Below, in pieces: positions 1-9,650 of a stretch of 36,523 nucleotides of DNA. The translations under genes and the position numbers were made by a program. Source of the stretch: Candidatus Latescibacterota bacterium (GTDB lineage: Bacteria; Latescibacterota; MWCZ01). The notes under the pieces are model-generated. The model was not told the DNA's origin, did not search any database, and saw only the letters and a list, made by a program, of their open reading frames with translations. The stretch covers positions 1 through 36,523 of the forward strand of contig JAKPPK010000175.1 of the NCBI GenBank assembly GCA_029547385.1. Reading direction: 5' to 3'. Positions within the stretch are counted from its first letter, which is position 1; every line of letters begins with the position of its first letter.

Positions 1-198
1 CGGGACGTTACCGACAGGGACCGCGCTCTCGCTCAGAAGTGCGTTGATTGTCCGGTATGCAGCCACGCGAGAAAAAAGCAGCGAGGCATCGCATTCTGGT
101 TCGTCAAACACGTCGAAGGCGGAATCTGCCCCTCGTGCAGAGCCTATGAACGCGTATACGGCCGCAAAGCGTACGAACCGGTTCCGCCGGGCGAGTGA
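1..198 (+). CDS. C-terminal fragment of an unknown protein with two CxxC pairs (partial, runs off left edge)
   Basis: Frame 1 is open from base 1 to TGA at 196-198: RDVTDRDRALAQKCVDCPVCSHARKKQRGIAFWFVKHVEGGICPSCRAYERVYGRKAYEPVPPGE*. Protein-like composition with CVDCPVC and CPSC motifs. Absent from the ORF track because it has no start in the window. Confidence 0.6.
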   Translation, partial: RDVTDRDRALAQKCVDCPVCSHARKKQRGIAFWFVKHVEGGICPSCRAYERVYGRKAYEPVPPGE

Positions 199-234
199 TC
201 CCGACAGACCGTGGTCAGGTCACGCCGGGAGCCG

Positions 235-1791
235 TCATCCCGCACCGGCACATGAGATCGGGAATGTTTTCTCCAGTGGAGCCTCCCGTCGCTCTCCGGG
301 CTGGATTATCACGTGTCGCGGAGTGGCGTCAGGCCTTGAGCCATCTACCCACGTGACAGTACGGGCAACCTCTCCCCTATTGAACCATTCCACTCCGGCG
401 TGGCCCGCCGAGTTGACCAGGGATGCAACTCCATCAGGCAGTCCGTAAGGGTAAATCACCAGCGGCTGTTCAGCAGAAAACACCCTGGACGATCCGATCA
501 CCAGAGGTCCCCAGACTGAGTTCACATGTCCGAACCGATCGGCTCTCCCGTGCCCGGAAGCGACCGCGCCGACGGTGTTCCCTCCGCACCCATGGTCGCG
601 CCCGTCGTGGAGTTTCTCCAATGCGAGCCGCAGCCGTTCACCCGCTAGGAACATCGCTCTCGCGGCGTATCGTTCTTCGCCAGTGATCTGCCACGCGAGA
701 GCCCACGCGGCGCCTGTCGGTTCGGTGACTTCCTGCCCTTCTTCGTCTGCCCACCTGACCTGGTCAAACCTGTGTCCGATGCGTTTGTTCAGCAGCATCG
801 ACTTCCCTTTGCGGGTTTCCTTGGAGTCCGTCCAATCTTCGCGCAGAACGATTCCTGCTTTGTCGTAGCGTGGGGGTTCTCCGAGCGACGCAATAATGGT
901 TTCGTCGAGGCTTCTGTCTCCTGTTACCCGACGGTATTTTGCGACAAGAGACGCGGCAACCGAGTTCCGGGGATCTGCCAGAACCGGCACGAGACCGGCC
1001 ATGACGACTCGCGAAGCCTCCGCGTAGGTGGGCTTTTCTGTGAGGTAGAAAAGATCCATGAGCCAGTCTGCAAGCCCTGACGCCACCACAAGTTCCAGGC
1101 GCAGTTGCAGATTTCCTGTAGCCTGATGGACGATCCTGTCGTTGTACAGGTCCTCGGCGCTCTGAAGAAATCGCACGCGGGGAAGAGGTGTTTCCAGCAG
1201 TGCCGCAGCCCACTTATCGGCGTAATCACAGCAAAACGCGAGATAGCGTTCCTTTCCTGTGACCGCGTATGTTGCCAGCGCGATGATCGCGGGTCGAACA
1301 GAATCCGGTTCCTCGTAATCGTCAGGGGGAGTGGTTTTGACCACCCGCGTACCGATGCGCCAGCTCTTCATGCAGTGGGCTTTCCAGTCGTACCAGGCTG
1401 GAATCTCAGGCACCCAGTTTCCCACGTGCTCGGCAGCATCTTCCAGCATATGGGCGGTCAGCGGGTCAGCCGGCACAAGCGTCCGGAACCGTGCGATGAA
1501 ATGCGTAAACGGCTCGGTGGCGTGGTGAACCTCGCCTTCGGGGTAATACCCGTGCAGGAGATTATCCTTCGTCCAATCCGCAAATCCGTCGCGGAGCCAC
1601 ACCAGAAAGTCGCGAATGCGGGCATCCCGCGTGGTGAAGTAAAACGCGTCCCACGAGGCCGTGAAACTCCCTTCGTCGTGGATGCCGTGGTACGGGATTT
1701 CAAGGTTCCTCGCGATGGAAGACGAAATCCAGCGTTCCAGAACACGTCGGGCGCTGGTCTGGGCCTTTGCCCATTCAGGAGTCTGTGGCAT
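235..1791 (-). CDS. Hypothetical protein, probably alpha/alpha-toroid (six-hairpin glycosidase/lyase-like)
   Basis: Long ORF. Likely start is MPQTPEWAKAQ (ATG at 1791) with a purine-rich RBS upstream. Helical, Trp/Tyr-rich sequence typical of toroid sugar enzymes. No confident family assignment. Confidence 0.7.
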   Translation of the reverse strand: MPQTPEWAKAQTSARRVLERWISSSIARNLEIPYHGIHDEGSFTASWDAFYFTTRDARIRDFLVWLRDGFADWTKDNLLHGYYPEGEVHHATEPFTHFIARFRTLVPADPLTAHMLEDAAEHVGNWVPEIPAWYDWKAHCMKSWRIGTRVVKTTPPDDYEEPDSVRPAIIALATYAVTGKERYLAFCCDYADKWAAALLETPLPRVRFLQSAEDLYNDRIVHQATGNLQLRLELVVASGLADWLMDLFYLTEKPTYAEASRVVMAGLVPVLADPRNSVAASLVAKYRRVTGDRSLDETIIASLGEPPRYDKAGIVLREDWTDSKETRKGKSMLLNKRIGHRFDQVRWADEEGQEVTEPTGAAWALAWQITGEERYAARAMFLAGERLRLALEKLHDGRDHGCGGNTVGAVASGHGRADRFGHVNSVWGPLVIGSSRVFSAEQPLVIYPYGLPDGVASLVNSAGHAGVEWFNRGEVARTVTWVDGSRPDATPRHVIIQPGERREAPLEKTFPISCAGAG

Positions 1792-1879
1792 AGAGATTTC
1801 CCTTCGCAGGATGCGGTACCCGGCGTGCGTCCCAAAGTTCGGGACGCTGTTTGACATAAGCGGCAAGTTCGCGGCCGCG

Positions 1880-1909
1880 TTGGACGGAAGAGCCGTTCCG
1901 TTGTATGGT
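1880..1909 (+). promoter_or_regulatory. Putative sigma70-type promoter (TTGGAC-N18-TATGGT) for the 1944 lipoprotein gene
   Basis: TTGGAC at 1880-1885 and TATGGT at 1904-1909, upstream of the GTG at 1944. Confidence 0.35.
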
Positions 1910-1943
1910 TAATGCATAATCTCATTTGCCGCAAGAGGTGGTC

Positions 1944-3788
1944 GTGAAATCGCTTAGTCGCGTTGTTCCTTACCTGCTGTTTCCCGCCGTTGTTCTTTTT
2001 TCCTGCGCACCGCAACCGGCTGTGTTGACAGCCGGCCAGCAACCCCCGGTGGCTCCGGCACCAAGAACATACTCGTATGCTCCCGATCCATACCCCGAGC
2101 GCGTGAAGACACTCGTGTTCACGACGATTGCACCGGAATTCCTTGCTGACAGCGCTGGGTATTTCGCAAGGAACGGGATCGACGGGTTCATGGTCGCCGA
2201 CATCATGCACAGCTGGGATAGCGACATTTGGAAACAACCGACAACGTTCACGCCCGATGAGCCCGCGGGCCGTGTGGTCGGAGAGGGTAACCCGTTGTTC
2301 CAGATCTGCAAGCGCATGAACGAGCAGTGCAGAGCGGCGGGAATGAATTCCAACAGCATCAAGGTTGCGTTCTATCGTCCTCTACCCGACTGGTTCGATG
2401 ACGCGGCATGGGACAGCCTCTGCGAGAACTTCCGTCAGTGCGCAATCTTCGCGCGAGACGCCGGTTTCGCCGGAGTGGCTCTGGATATCGAGTACATCTA
2501 TCCCACATACGAACTGACTTATGAGGCATACCTTCGGGAAGGATACCCTCGCGATCGATTGCCGGACCAGGCGCATCAACGGGGATACGAAATCATGTCA
2601 GCGATGATTTCGGAATTCCCTGACATGGTGAACTGGCATCTGCCGGAAACGGTGTGGACGTACGGCCCGCTGGGTGTCCAGCTTTTTGCCGGCATGGTAG
2701 ATGCTTTGGCGGAGGTTGACGCACCGGGGGGCATCCACATGTGTGTCGAGAACATGTATGACGTTACCGACCCGGAGCGGATACTGAACAACACTTTGTC
2801 CATTGATCTGGCGGTTCGGAAAGCGTTGAACCAGTCGAGAGACAAACGCGCGTTCGAATACTGGATGCGACGCGGCTCGATCGCAACGGGAATGTGGCCG
2901 CTCGGGTACTACAGGATGGTCATGGATGCGTCCGGGCGGTTCATGGGTTACTCAGGCAAAACGGAGACCTTCGGAGATCGGATCGTGGGATCGTACGCCG
3001 ACAAGAGCGCCAATTTCCCGCCGGAGGAATTCCGCAGGCAGTACGCGGCTGTGCGACAGTTAAGCCGTGAGTACGCGTGGATTTACGGGCATGGGCCGGT
3101 TCTGTGGCAGATGAGCGAGACCGCAATGAGAAGGTACCACGCAGCATACAATGATACTCTGCCGACGGATGTCAACCTCGAGGCGTACCTGGCAGTTCTG
3201 CGGGAGAAACCCGTGATCACCGACTCGGCGTTCGCCACGCGCGCCGAGCTCGTGCGGAATCGCTTCCCTGTGGTGTTCCCCGGGACTCCGCCGCGATTAT
3301 GGCATATTGGACCTTTCCCCTGCCGGAAGAACGAATTTTCGGTTGTGTACCCTCCTGAACGAGGCGTTGATCTGGCCGCCGTGTATTCGGAGTACGATGG
3401 GTACGACGCGCCGGGAGGAGACCTGCGGTGGAAACGAGTGGATCTGGACGCGACGGGATTCGTTGATCTGAAGGAAATCGTGAGCGGGCAGGACAGCGTG
3501 CTCGCGTACAGCGTCGCGTGGGTGGACGTCCCGACGTTGACCCGCGCAGAGTTGCGGGTCGGGAGCAACGACTATGTTGCGGTGTTTGTGAACGGAAGGG
3601 AGGTGCTCCGGTCGACCCGCGGGCGGGTCGCACTGCGCGACGAAAACGTCATCCCCGTCCAACTTACTCCCGGTTGGAGCGAGATCATGGTCAAGTGTGG
3701 TAACGTCCGGAGGGCCTGGGGCTTCTACCTTCGCGTAACCGACGAAAACGGCAATGAGGTCCCGGGTTTGCGATGGGTGGAGCCGTAG
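1944..3788 (+). CDS. Secreted lipoprotein, TIM-barrel glycosidase-like with C-terminal beta-sandwich-like region
   Basis: GTG start after AGAGGTGG RBS. Signal peptide MKSLSRVVPYLLFPAVVLFSC with an LFSC lipobox. Barrel-like GVALDIEYIYP segment. The C-terminal NDYVAVFVNGREVLRS...GWSEIMVKCGN segment resembles a carbohydrate-binding jelly roll. Confidence 0.7.
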   Translation: MKSLSRVVPYLLFPAVVLFSCAPQPAVLTAGQQPPVAPAPRTYSYAPDPYPERVKTLVFTTIAPEFLADSAGYFARNGIDGFMVADIMHSWDSDIWKQPTTFTPDEPAGRVVGEGNPLFQICKRMNEQCRAAGMNSNSIKVAFYRPLPDWFDDAAWDSLCENFRQCAIFARDAGFAGVALDIEYIYPTYELTYEAYLREGYPRDRLPDQAHQRGYEIMSAMISEFPDMVNWHLPETVWTYGPLGVQLFAGMVDALAEVDAPGGIHMCVENMYDVTDPERILNNTLSIDLAVRKALNQSRDKRAFEYWMRRGSIATGMWPLGYYRMVMDASGRFMGYSGKTETFGDRIVGSYADKSANFPPEEFRRQYAAVRQLSREYAWIYGHGPVLWQMSETAMRRYHAAYNDTLPTDVNLEAYLAVLREKPVITDSAFATRAELVRNRFPVVFPGTPPRLWHIGPFPCRKNEFSVVYPPERGVDLAAVYSEYDGYDAPGGDLRWKRVDLDATGFVDLKEIVSGQDSVLAYSVAWVDVPTLTRAELRVGSNDYVAVFVNGREVLRSTRGRVALRDENVIPVQLTPGWSEIMVKCGNVRRAWGFYLRVTDENGNEVPGLRWVEP

Positions 3789-3809
3789 CGCCGGAACGCA
3801 TCGAATCAT

Positions 3810-4778
3810 TTATCCGACAGGAACCAGTTCCCCACCCGCAAGTTTCGCATCCAGTATCTCGGCGCAGACGCGGTAAAGGATGCGGGTGTCCGCCAGTCGC
3901 ACCTCCGCATTTCCTATCTTCCCGTGTGTCTGCCCGCCTGCCGCATCAAGAGGTGCTTCAATGTTCATGAAGTGCCCGAGGTATTCGTGGGGAACTTTGA
4001 CGCCCTTCGCTCTCACTGCAGCTTCTTCGGCGACGTGAATTGTGGAGTTGTTGCCGTGGTTTATTCCCAGAAGAAGGATTTTTCCCCCGATTTCCTTCAT
4101 CCGGTATAAGGGATGGTCTTCGAACACCCTCGGCGAGTAGTTGTCGTGCCCTTTGAGGACGAAATCCGTCATGGAGCCCCACGCTGCGAACGATCCTGAA
4201 TAATGCTGACTCCTGCGCACATCGGGTTGTTTCCTGAACGTCTCAGGGATGATGCCGACCGTTCCGGCGATGCACCACGGGTGCAATTGATCCGGTGGCA
4301 ACGGTCGACCGTGCTTCACGATGTGCACGAACTCGTCGTCCGGCAGGGGAAAAATCTGGGGGGAAATCTCCCAGTTTTTCCAGTGAGTGAACACACCTTC
4401 GTCATGGAAGCGTTTCCAGAGGGCCGCAGGCGTATCGAACGGAACAATTTGAAAGCCCGCATCCAACCAGATCTGCCGAACGGTGTCGTAAAGTTCCGCT
4501 ACTGTGCCATGAAAGCCATCCTTGCCCTGAGCCACACAGCGGGCGACGAGAGCTTCGGCGAAGAATTCGATACGGCTTGTGAAGGTAGGCATGACCACGG
4601 TCCCTTCAGGCGTGATAATCTCTTTGAGCGCCGCAATCACGGTTTCGGCACCGCCTTCCACCCTGCCGAACCGGCTAAGGGAGCTGTGGACGACAACATG
4701 CTGGCCTCTCGAAAGACCAACTGAGCGCAAACCGGTGACCAAATCGTTTTTCGTCACGACAGGGATTTCTGTTTCCAT
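3810..4778 (-). CDS. AAC(3)-fold N-acetyltransferase family protein
   Basis: VVVHSSLSRFG, EGTVVMPTFTSR and LLLGINHGNNSTIHVAEEAA segments are typical of the aminoglycoside N3-acetyltransferase/YokD family. Confidence 0.8.
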   Translation of the reverse strand: METEIPVVTKNDLVTGLRSVGLSRGQHVVVHSSLSRFGRVEGGAETVIAALKEIITPEGTVVMPTFTSRIEFFAEALVARCVAQGKDGFHGTVAELYDTVRQIWLDAGFQIVPFDTPAALWKRFHDEGVFTHWKNWEISPQIFPLPDDEFVHIVKHGRPLPPDQLHPWCIAGTVGIIPETFRKQPDVRRSQHYSGSFAAWGSMTDFVLKGHDNYSPRVFEDHPLYRMKEIGGKILLLGINHGNNSTIHVAEEAAVRAKGVKVPHEYLGHFMNIEAPLDAAGGQTHGKIGNAEVRLADTRILYRVCAEILDAKLAGGELVPVG

Positions 4779-4796
4779 CCGTGTTCCCTCAGGAAT

Positions 4797-7157
4797 TCAG
4801 CGTGTAGGGTGGTTATCGAAAGTGAGGTGTACCAACGCGTAAACACCGAGTTCAGGCACACTGAACATCACTCGATCAGCCTTGACGCACGCGTCGACGA
4901 TCTCCACTTCTTTGCCAGGCCGAGCGCAGCGGGCATCTCGAAGAACAAGTCCGTGTCCGACCGGAAGCGAAATAGCGACGTCCCGCATGATCTCTGTGGA
5001 CCTTGCTCCCGCGGGCAAGGTCAGATCGACGTTGTAATTGAGCAGATGGACACTCAGCTCACGGCGGCGTCCGCTGACCTTCGAATACGGAACCACCCTC
5101 AGACCATTGCACGCGTGGGGATCGGCAACCTGGAAATTCGACCATCCCGGAATGCGCGCTCCAATAGCTCCGGGATCAACGAATCGTTCGATTTTGACTG
5201 CATAGTCTCCGGCGTTAATCAGCGGCCATTTTGTGACGGACCAGTTAAGATATCGCCAGATGTTTGTAACGAATTCCAGAGCGTCCTCTCGCGAAATCTG
5301 TCCCGGTGGGAGCACATCATTCAAACGGTTGTAACGTATCAGGTTCTCTCCAGATGTCCCGGCGAGAAATCCCGATCTCGGTGCCCCGAATTCGTCGGTG
5401 GTGCCGAGGGCTCCGCAACCGAAAAGAATCCCGCCGCCATTGACGTATTCTTCAAAAGCTGCAGTCGCTTCGTCGCTCAAAGCCGCAAGCTCCGAACACA
5501 CAAGCAGCGAGTAGCTGCGAAGCAGCACTTTGTCGGGAAGCTGGGTATCCACGATGATGTCAAAAGGCACCTGCTGGTCGTTGAGGAACTGAAAGAGGCG
5601 GAACGTGTCGCGAATGTGCGTATTTCCCCCCAGACGGTACGTCTGGAATGAAAGGACGAGACCTACCCGCGCGGCCGACACATGTCCCTCAAACCAGTCT
5701 CGATGCTCCGAAAGAAACCGGTTGAAATCTCCTCTCAGATCGGCGAATTCGGGACCGCGCTGAATAAACGCCCCACCATGGGCGACGGCTTCACCATGCG
5801 CGAGGGCGCAGGTACCGTGGTCGCCGGGCAACGCCGCCATTGCGCCGCTTCGGACACCAGCCGCGTGCGCCAGTTTGTACTCAAGGCTGTAGTCAAAATA
5901 GAGGCCTTCAGCGGTTCTGCCCGGATCCCGGTTGTCCTCCCAGAACACAATGTCTGTTGCAGGCGCCCACTCTTCAATATCATGCCCCATGTCTTCTCGG
6001 AAGGCGAGTTCCTGGAAGGTCAGCAACTCTCCCCAGTTGGGTACAACAAGGAAATCCTTTCCGGAGACCTCTTGCCCGTACCCCTTTATCTTTCGCAGGT
6101 TCTCGCGGATGCACGATGCCCAGAAACGTGACGTTTCTGCCCACAGGAGCCGGTCACGCTCGTCGCGGATTCCCCACGAGTCCTCGATGTGTTCCACGCC
6201 CCACGTCTTTCGGCGTTCTTCCGGAGAAATGCGAACATAAACCCAGCTCAGGAATTCGTTACTGCGTCCCCACAGCCAACCGCTCCCTGCCTCCTGAAGC
6301 TTGATTTCCTTCATGTCGTCCGTCTCAAACCACTTGATTTTCTCCTGGGAGGTGAGAGTGTCCCCCACGAACCTGCGAAACAGAGGGTCGTACTTGACCC
6401 AGTCCATCCGGTTTCCGCGCCAGCCGAGGTGGACCTCGTCGTACGTGCTCCAGCCGAAACGCTCATGCAACTGGTCCAGCGTGTGCCTCTTGCTCATCCA
6501 ATCTTTGAACAGCTTCTCGCAGTGCTGGCAGTAGCAGTTGATGTTGTTGTTATCCACGAACACGCCATCGTATCCGGCCAGCGCAATGGTGCGAACGTTG
6601 GCTCGTTGGTAGATATTGAAATGCGGGTTATTCAGGCAGGGCGTGTACTTGTACCACCCGCACGACGTGAAGCCGGGGTGGCGCTTCTCATAGGAGTAAT
6701 GAAGTTGTCCGTCACGTTCCCTGGCCATCCATTCGATGGGGTCTGCTTCCGGCCGCGGACCGATGCCGAGAAAGGCGTAATCATCCCAGTGGTCGTAGAA
6801 CTTCCAGATGCCCTTCCGGCCTTCGTACTTTCCGCCCAGCTTCACGTTACATGTGTACGGAATTACCCACCGGATGCCGATTCCGTGCAGCTCACTTACC
6901 CATTTTCGGGCTAGATTGAGGCGCTCCCGGATTTCGTGAGGGGAACAAAACCTGTCCGGGTCGGTGGGAGTGGCGATGGCAGCACCCGCGGTGTTTGGCA
7001 GCGGCGTTGCCGTGCTGCTGCACTGGTAAAGAACCGGTGGCGCCGGTCTCAGTTCCGCGATGATCGGCTCAATGTCACCCTCGAGCGTGTACGCGCCGTG
7101 ATGCACGTGGGTTATCGGTATATCCATTTGCCTGCGCGGCATTTCCGTCTCCGTCAT
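4797..7157 (-). CDS. GH42-like glycoside hydrolase-related protein with beta-galactosidase trimerisation-like domain
   Basis: TIM-barrel-like N-terminus, NCYCQHCEKLFKDWM Cys cluster as in GH42-type proteins, then a flavodoxin/GATase-like region (VPFDIIVDTQLPDKVLLRSYSLLVCSELAALSDEATAAFEEYVNGGGILFG). Start chosen at MTETEMPRRQ; MDIPITH is an alternative. Confidence 0.7.
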   Translation of the reverse strand: MTETEMPRRQMDIPITHVHHGAYTLEGDIEPIIAELRPAPPVLYQCSSTATPLPNTAGAAIATPTDPDRFCSPHEIRERLNLARKWVSELHGIGIRWVIPYTCNVKLGGKYEGRKGIWKFYDHWDDYAFLGIGPRPEADPIEWMARERDGQLHYSYEKRHPGFTSCGWYKYTPCLNNPHFNIYQRANVRTIALAGYDGVFVDNNNINCYCQHCEKLFKDWMSKRHTLDQLHERFGWSTYDEVHLGWRGNRMDWVKYDPLFRRFVGDTLTSQEKIKWFETDDMKEIKLQEAGSGWLWGRSNEFLSWVYVRISPEERRKTWGVEHIEDSWGIRDERDRLLWAETSRFWASCIRENLRKIKGYGQEVSGKDFLVVPNWGELLTFQELAFREDMGHDIEEWAPATDIVFWEDNRDPGRTAEGLYFDYSLEYKLAHAAGVRSGAMAALPGDHGTCALAHGEAVAHGGAFIQRGPEFADLRGDFNRFLSEHRDWFEGHVSAARVGLVLSFQTYRLGGNTHIRDTFRLFQFLNDQQVPFDIIVDTQLPDKVLLRSYSLLVCSELAALSDEATAAFEEYVNGGGILFGCGALGTTDEFGAPRSGFLAGTSGENLIRYNRLNDVLPPGQISREDALEFVTNIWRYLNWSVTKWPLINAGDYAVKIERFVDPGAIGARIPGWSNFQVADPHACNGLRVVPYSKVSGRRRELSVHLLNYNVDLTLPAGARSTEIMRDVAISLPVGHGLVLRDARCARPGKEVEIVDACVKADRVMFSVPELGVYALVHLTFDNHPTR

Positions 7158-7380
7158 AGTCGGGTTTGGAGAGAGGTGCTCCAGGTTGTGAGAGTTCGTG
7201 GCGCCGTTTGTGCCCCCTTTTGAGCGGTCGGGACAGGGACGGTTGACGTCCGCGAGTGATGGCGAGGGGGCCTTCGCTGGAAAATGATAGGGATGGTGGG
7301 AGGATTTCCCAAACCGGCTTTCCACGCCTCAGAACCGGTGACATACCAGCGCGTGCACATACTCGGAGGCTTTTCCGGCT

Positions 7381-7416
7381 TTGATAGCTTGGATAGCGGC
7401 CGGATATTTGTACAAC
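7381..7416 (+). promoter_or_regulatory. Putative ilvD promoter (TTGATA-N17-ATATTT or TTGGAT-N16-TACAAC)
   Basis: Two overlapping sigma70-like matches upstream of ilvD. Confidence 0.35.
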
Positions 7417-7477
7417 ATGGAATCCGCGCGTGGCAGGCACAACTTGTGGAGCTCAATCCCCTACGGGAGGTCAAACC

Positions 7478-9154
7478 ATGGTACTGAACAAATACAGTCG
7501 GCGCATTACGGAACCGCTTTCGCAGGCGGCTTCTCAGGCGATGTTGTACGCAATCGGGCTCAAGGAGGAAGACCTTTCCAAGCCTCAGGTTGGTATCGCG
7601 AGCATGGGATACGATGGCAATCCCTGCAACATGCATCTTAACAAGCTCGCCGGATACGCGAAGGAATCAGTCTGGGAAAACGGCATGGTCGGGCTTGTGT
7701 TCCACACAATCGGGGTGAGCGATGGGATTGCGATGGGAACCGACGGTATGAATTACTCCCTCCAGTCCCGGGAAATCATCGCCGATTCCATCCAGACGGT
7801 GGTTGCCGCGCACTGGTACGACGCAGTCATTGCCCTTCCGGGATGTGACAAAAACATGCCCGGCTCGATCATCGCGATGTGCAGGCTTAATCGCCCCGCC
7901 CTGATGATTTACGGCGGAACGATAGCTCCGGGATACTGGAATGGTAAGAAGCTCGACATTGTGTCATCATTCGAGAGCTTCGGGCAGTATCTCTCCGGCC
8001 AGATCACCAAAGAGGAACTCAAAAACATCCTTCAGCACGCCTGTCCTGGAGCAGGTGCCTGTGGAGGGATGTATACTGCGAATACCGTGGCCTCAGCGAT
8101 CGAGACGTTGGGGATGACCGTGCCGGGCAGTTCATCGAGACCGGCGGAGAGCCCTGAGAAAACGCAGGAGTGCCGGACAATAGGCGCGACAGTCAGGAAC
8201 CTGATCGAAAAGGATATCAAGCCGAGGGACATCATCACGAGAAAAGCCCTTGAGAATGCGATCACGATGGTCATGGCGCTGGGCGGGTCAACGAATGCCG
8301 TCCTGCATCTTATCGCCATTGCGAAGGCTGCGGGGGTTCCGTTGACGGTAGATGACTTCCAGCGCATAAGCGACAGAACCCCGTACATCGCGGATCTGAA
8401 ACCAAGCGGGAAATACGTGATGGAAGAACTGCATACCGTTGGAGGCGTTCCGGCCGTGCAGAAGCTTCTTCTGAGAGAAGGATATCTCGATGGCAGTTGC
8501 CTGACGGTGACCGGAAAGACGCTCGCTGAGAATCTCGCCGAGGCAGACGATCTCAAACCGGGGCAGACGGTTATCATGCCTTTGAGTAACCCGATAAAGA
8601 AGACCGGGCACATACAGATTCTCTACGGCAACCTTGCCCCCGGAAGTGCGGTCGCAAAGATAACCGGCAAAGAGGGCGAAGTGTTCAGCGGCCCGGCAAA
8701 AGTGTACGACGGAGAGGAAGAGACTCTCCGTGCTCTGGAAAGGGACGAGGTCAAACCGGGCGACGTCGTGGTTATCCGTTACGAAGGGCCGAAAGGCGGA
8801 CCCGGTATGAGCGAAATGCTCACCGTTACCGCCACGATCATGGGAAAGGGTCTCGGAAGCAGCGTAGCTCTCATCACCGACGGGCGCTTCTCCGGTGGGA
8901 CGCACGGGTTCGTCGTGGGGCATGTGACACCGGAAGCACAGGACGGCGGACCTATCGCGCTGGTTCGGACCGGTGACAAAATCACCATTGACGCACGTTC
9001 GAGGCAGCTCATCGTGCACATCTCCGATGATGAGATGAATGCTCGTAGGAACGCCTGGGTTGCCCCGCCTTACAAGGCAACCAATGGCACACTGCGCAAA
9101 TTCATCGAAAACGTTTCGCCCGCATCAGAAGGCTGCGTGACGGATCAGTTCTGA
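7478..9154 (+). CDS. ilvD: Dihydroxy-acid dehydratase
   Basis: Full-length IlvD/Edd family. Fe-S cysteine motifs GCDKNMPG and [43 protein letters not shown] preceded by CGGGAGG RBS. Confidence 0.97.
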   Translation: MVLNKYSRRITEPLSQAASQAMLYAIGLKEEDLSKPQVGIASMGYDGNPCNMHLNKLAGYAKESVWENGMVGLVFHTIGVSDGIAMGTDGMNYSLQSREIIADSIQTVVAAHWYDAVIALPGCDKNMPGSIIAMCRLNRPALMIYGGTIAPGYWNGKKLDIVSSFESFGQYLSGQITKEELKNILQHACPGAGACGGMYTANTVASAIETLGMTVPGSSSRPAESPEKTQECRTIGATVRNLIEKDIKPRDIITRKALENAITMVMALGGSTNAVLHLIAIAKAAGVPLTVDDFQRISDRTPYIADLKPSGKYVMEELHTVGGVPAVQKLLLREGYLDGSCLTVTGKTLAENLAEADDLKPGQTVIMPLSNPIKKTGHIQILYGNLAPGSAVAKITGKEGEVFSGPAKVYDGEEETLRALERDEVKPGDVVVIRYEGPKGGPGMSEMLTVTATIMGKGLGSSVALITDGRFSGGTHGFVVGHVTPEAQDGGPIALVRTGDKITIDARSRQLIVHISDDEMNARRNAWVAPPYKATNGTLRKFIENVSPASEGCVTDQF

Positions 9155-9167
9155 GAGCAGGACTTGA

Positions 9168-9515
9168 CCGGGCGTATCCCGGCGCAAGACGCACAGGAGG
9201 ACGATTCACGTCAGAGTGTCCGGGCGACGTGTTCCAAACCGCGCACTGCCGTACGGAATCGTACGGTAAAGAAGTCCGCACACGGGCGTTCGGAACAGCG
9301 AATCGGCCGCATCCGATTAGCACGGGTATGATTGTTGCTATTGGTTGGTTCGGTGGCTTGTCTGCCGGGGAAAAACCCTTGGCGCGTATGCCGCTTTCGT
9401 CACCCGGATTCCCTTGACGGGGTACCCGCGGAAACTCCGCGGGCGTTGGCGGTGCGGAACAGGGAACGGGTGGCGGATGACCAATTTGCGCCGGTGGACG
9501 GGAGGTGTCCCTCCC
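9168..9515. other. Hairpin-rich intergenic region (candidate structured leader or ncRNA)
   Basis: Perfect inverted repeats: CCGGG/CCCGG 9168-9182; CCGTAC-6-GTACGG 9249-9266; AATCGG-6-CCGATT 9301-9318; CCCGCGGA-AAC-TCCGCGGG 9425-9443; GGGAGG-TGTC-CCTCCC 9500-9515. No convincing ORF in the gap. Confidence 0.4.
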
Positions 9516-9650
9516 TTCCGCCGGCGTTTCATTTGTGCCGCTGCTCCGGAACAAACTGTGCCTACCCCTCGGTTGCGCTCTAGAGGCCGGATGATTTAGG
9601 TTCAGATTACTTTCCCTCTGCTTCCGGCATTGTTTCCTGTGGAGCTTCCC

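Noticed and set aside
3810-4778. Antibiotic-resistance call for the AAC(3)-family gene
   Set aside because: The family is broad, the gene sits in an operon with a sugar hydrolase-like gene and no mobile element or other resistance gene is present; sequence alone does not support a resistance claim.
9229-9599. Several short overlapping plus-strand ORFs in the ilvD-UroD gap
   Set aside because: They overlap in different frames, have biased Arg/Pro/Ser composition and no RBS; treated as noncoding.
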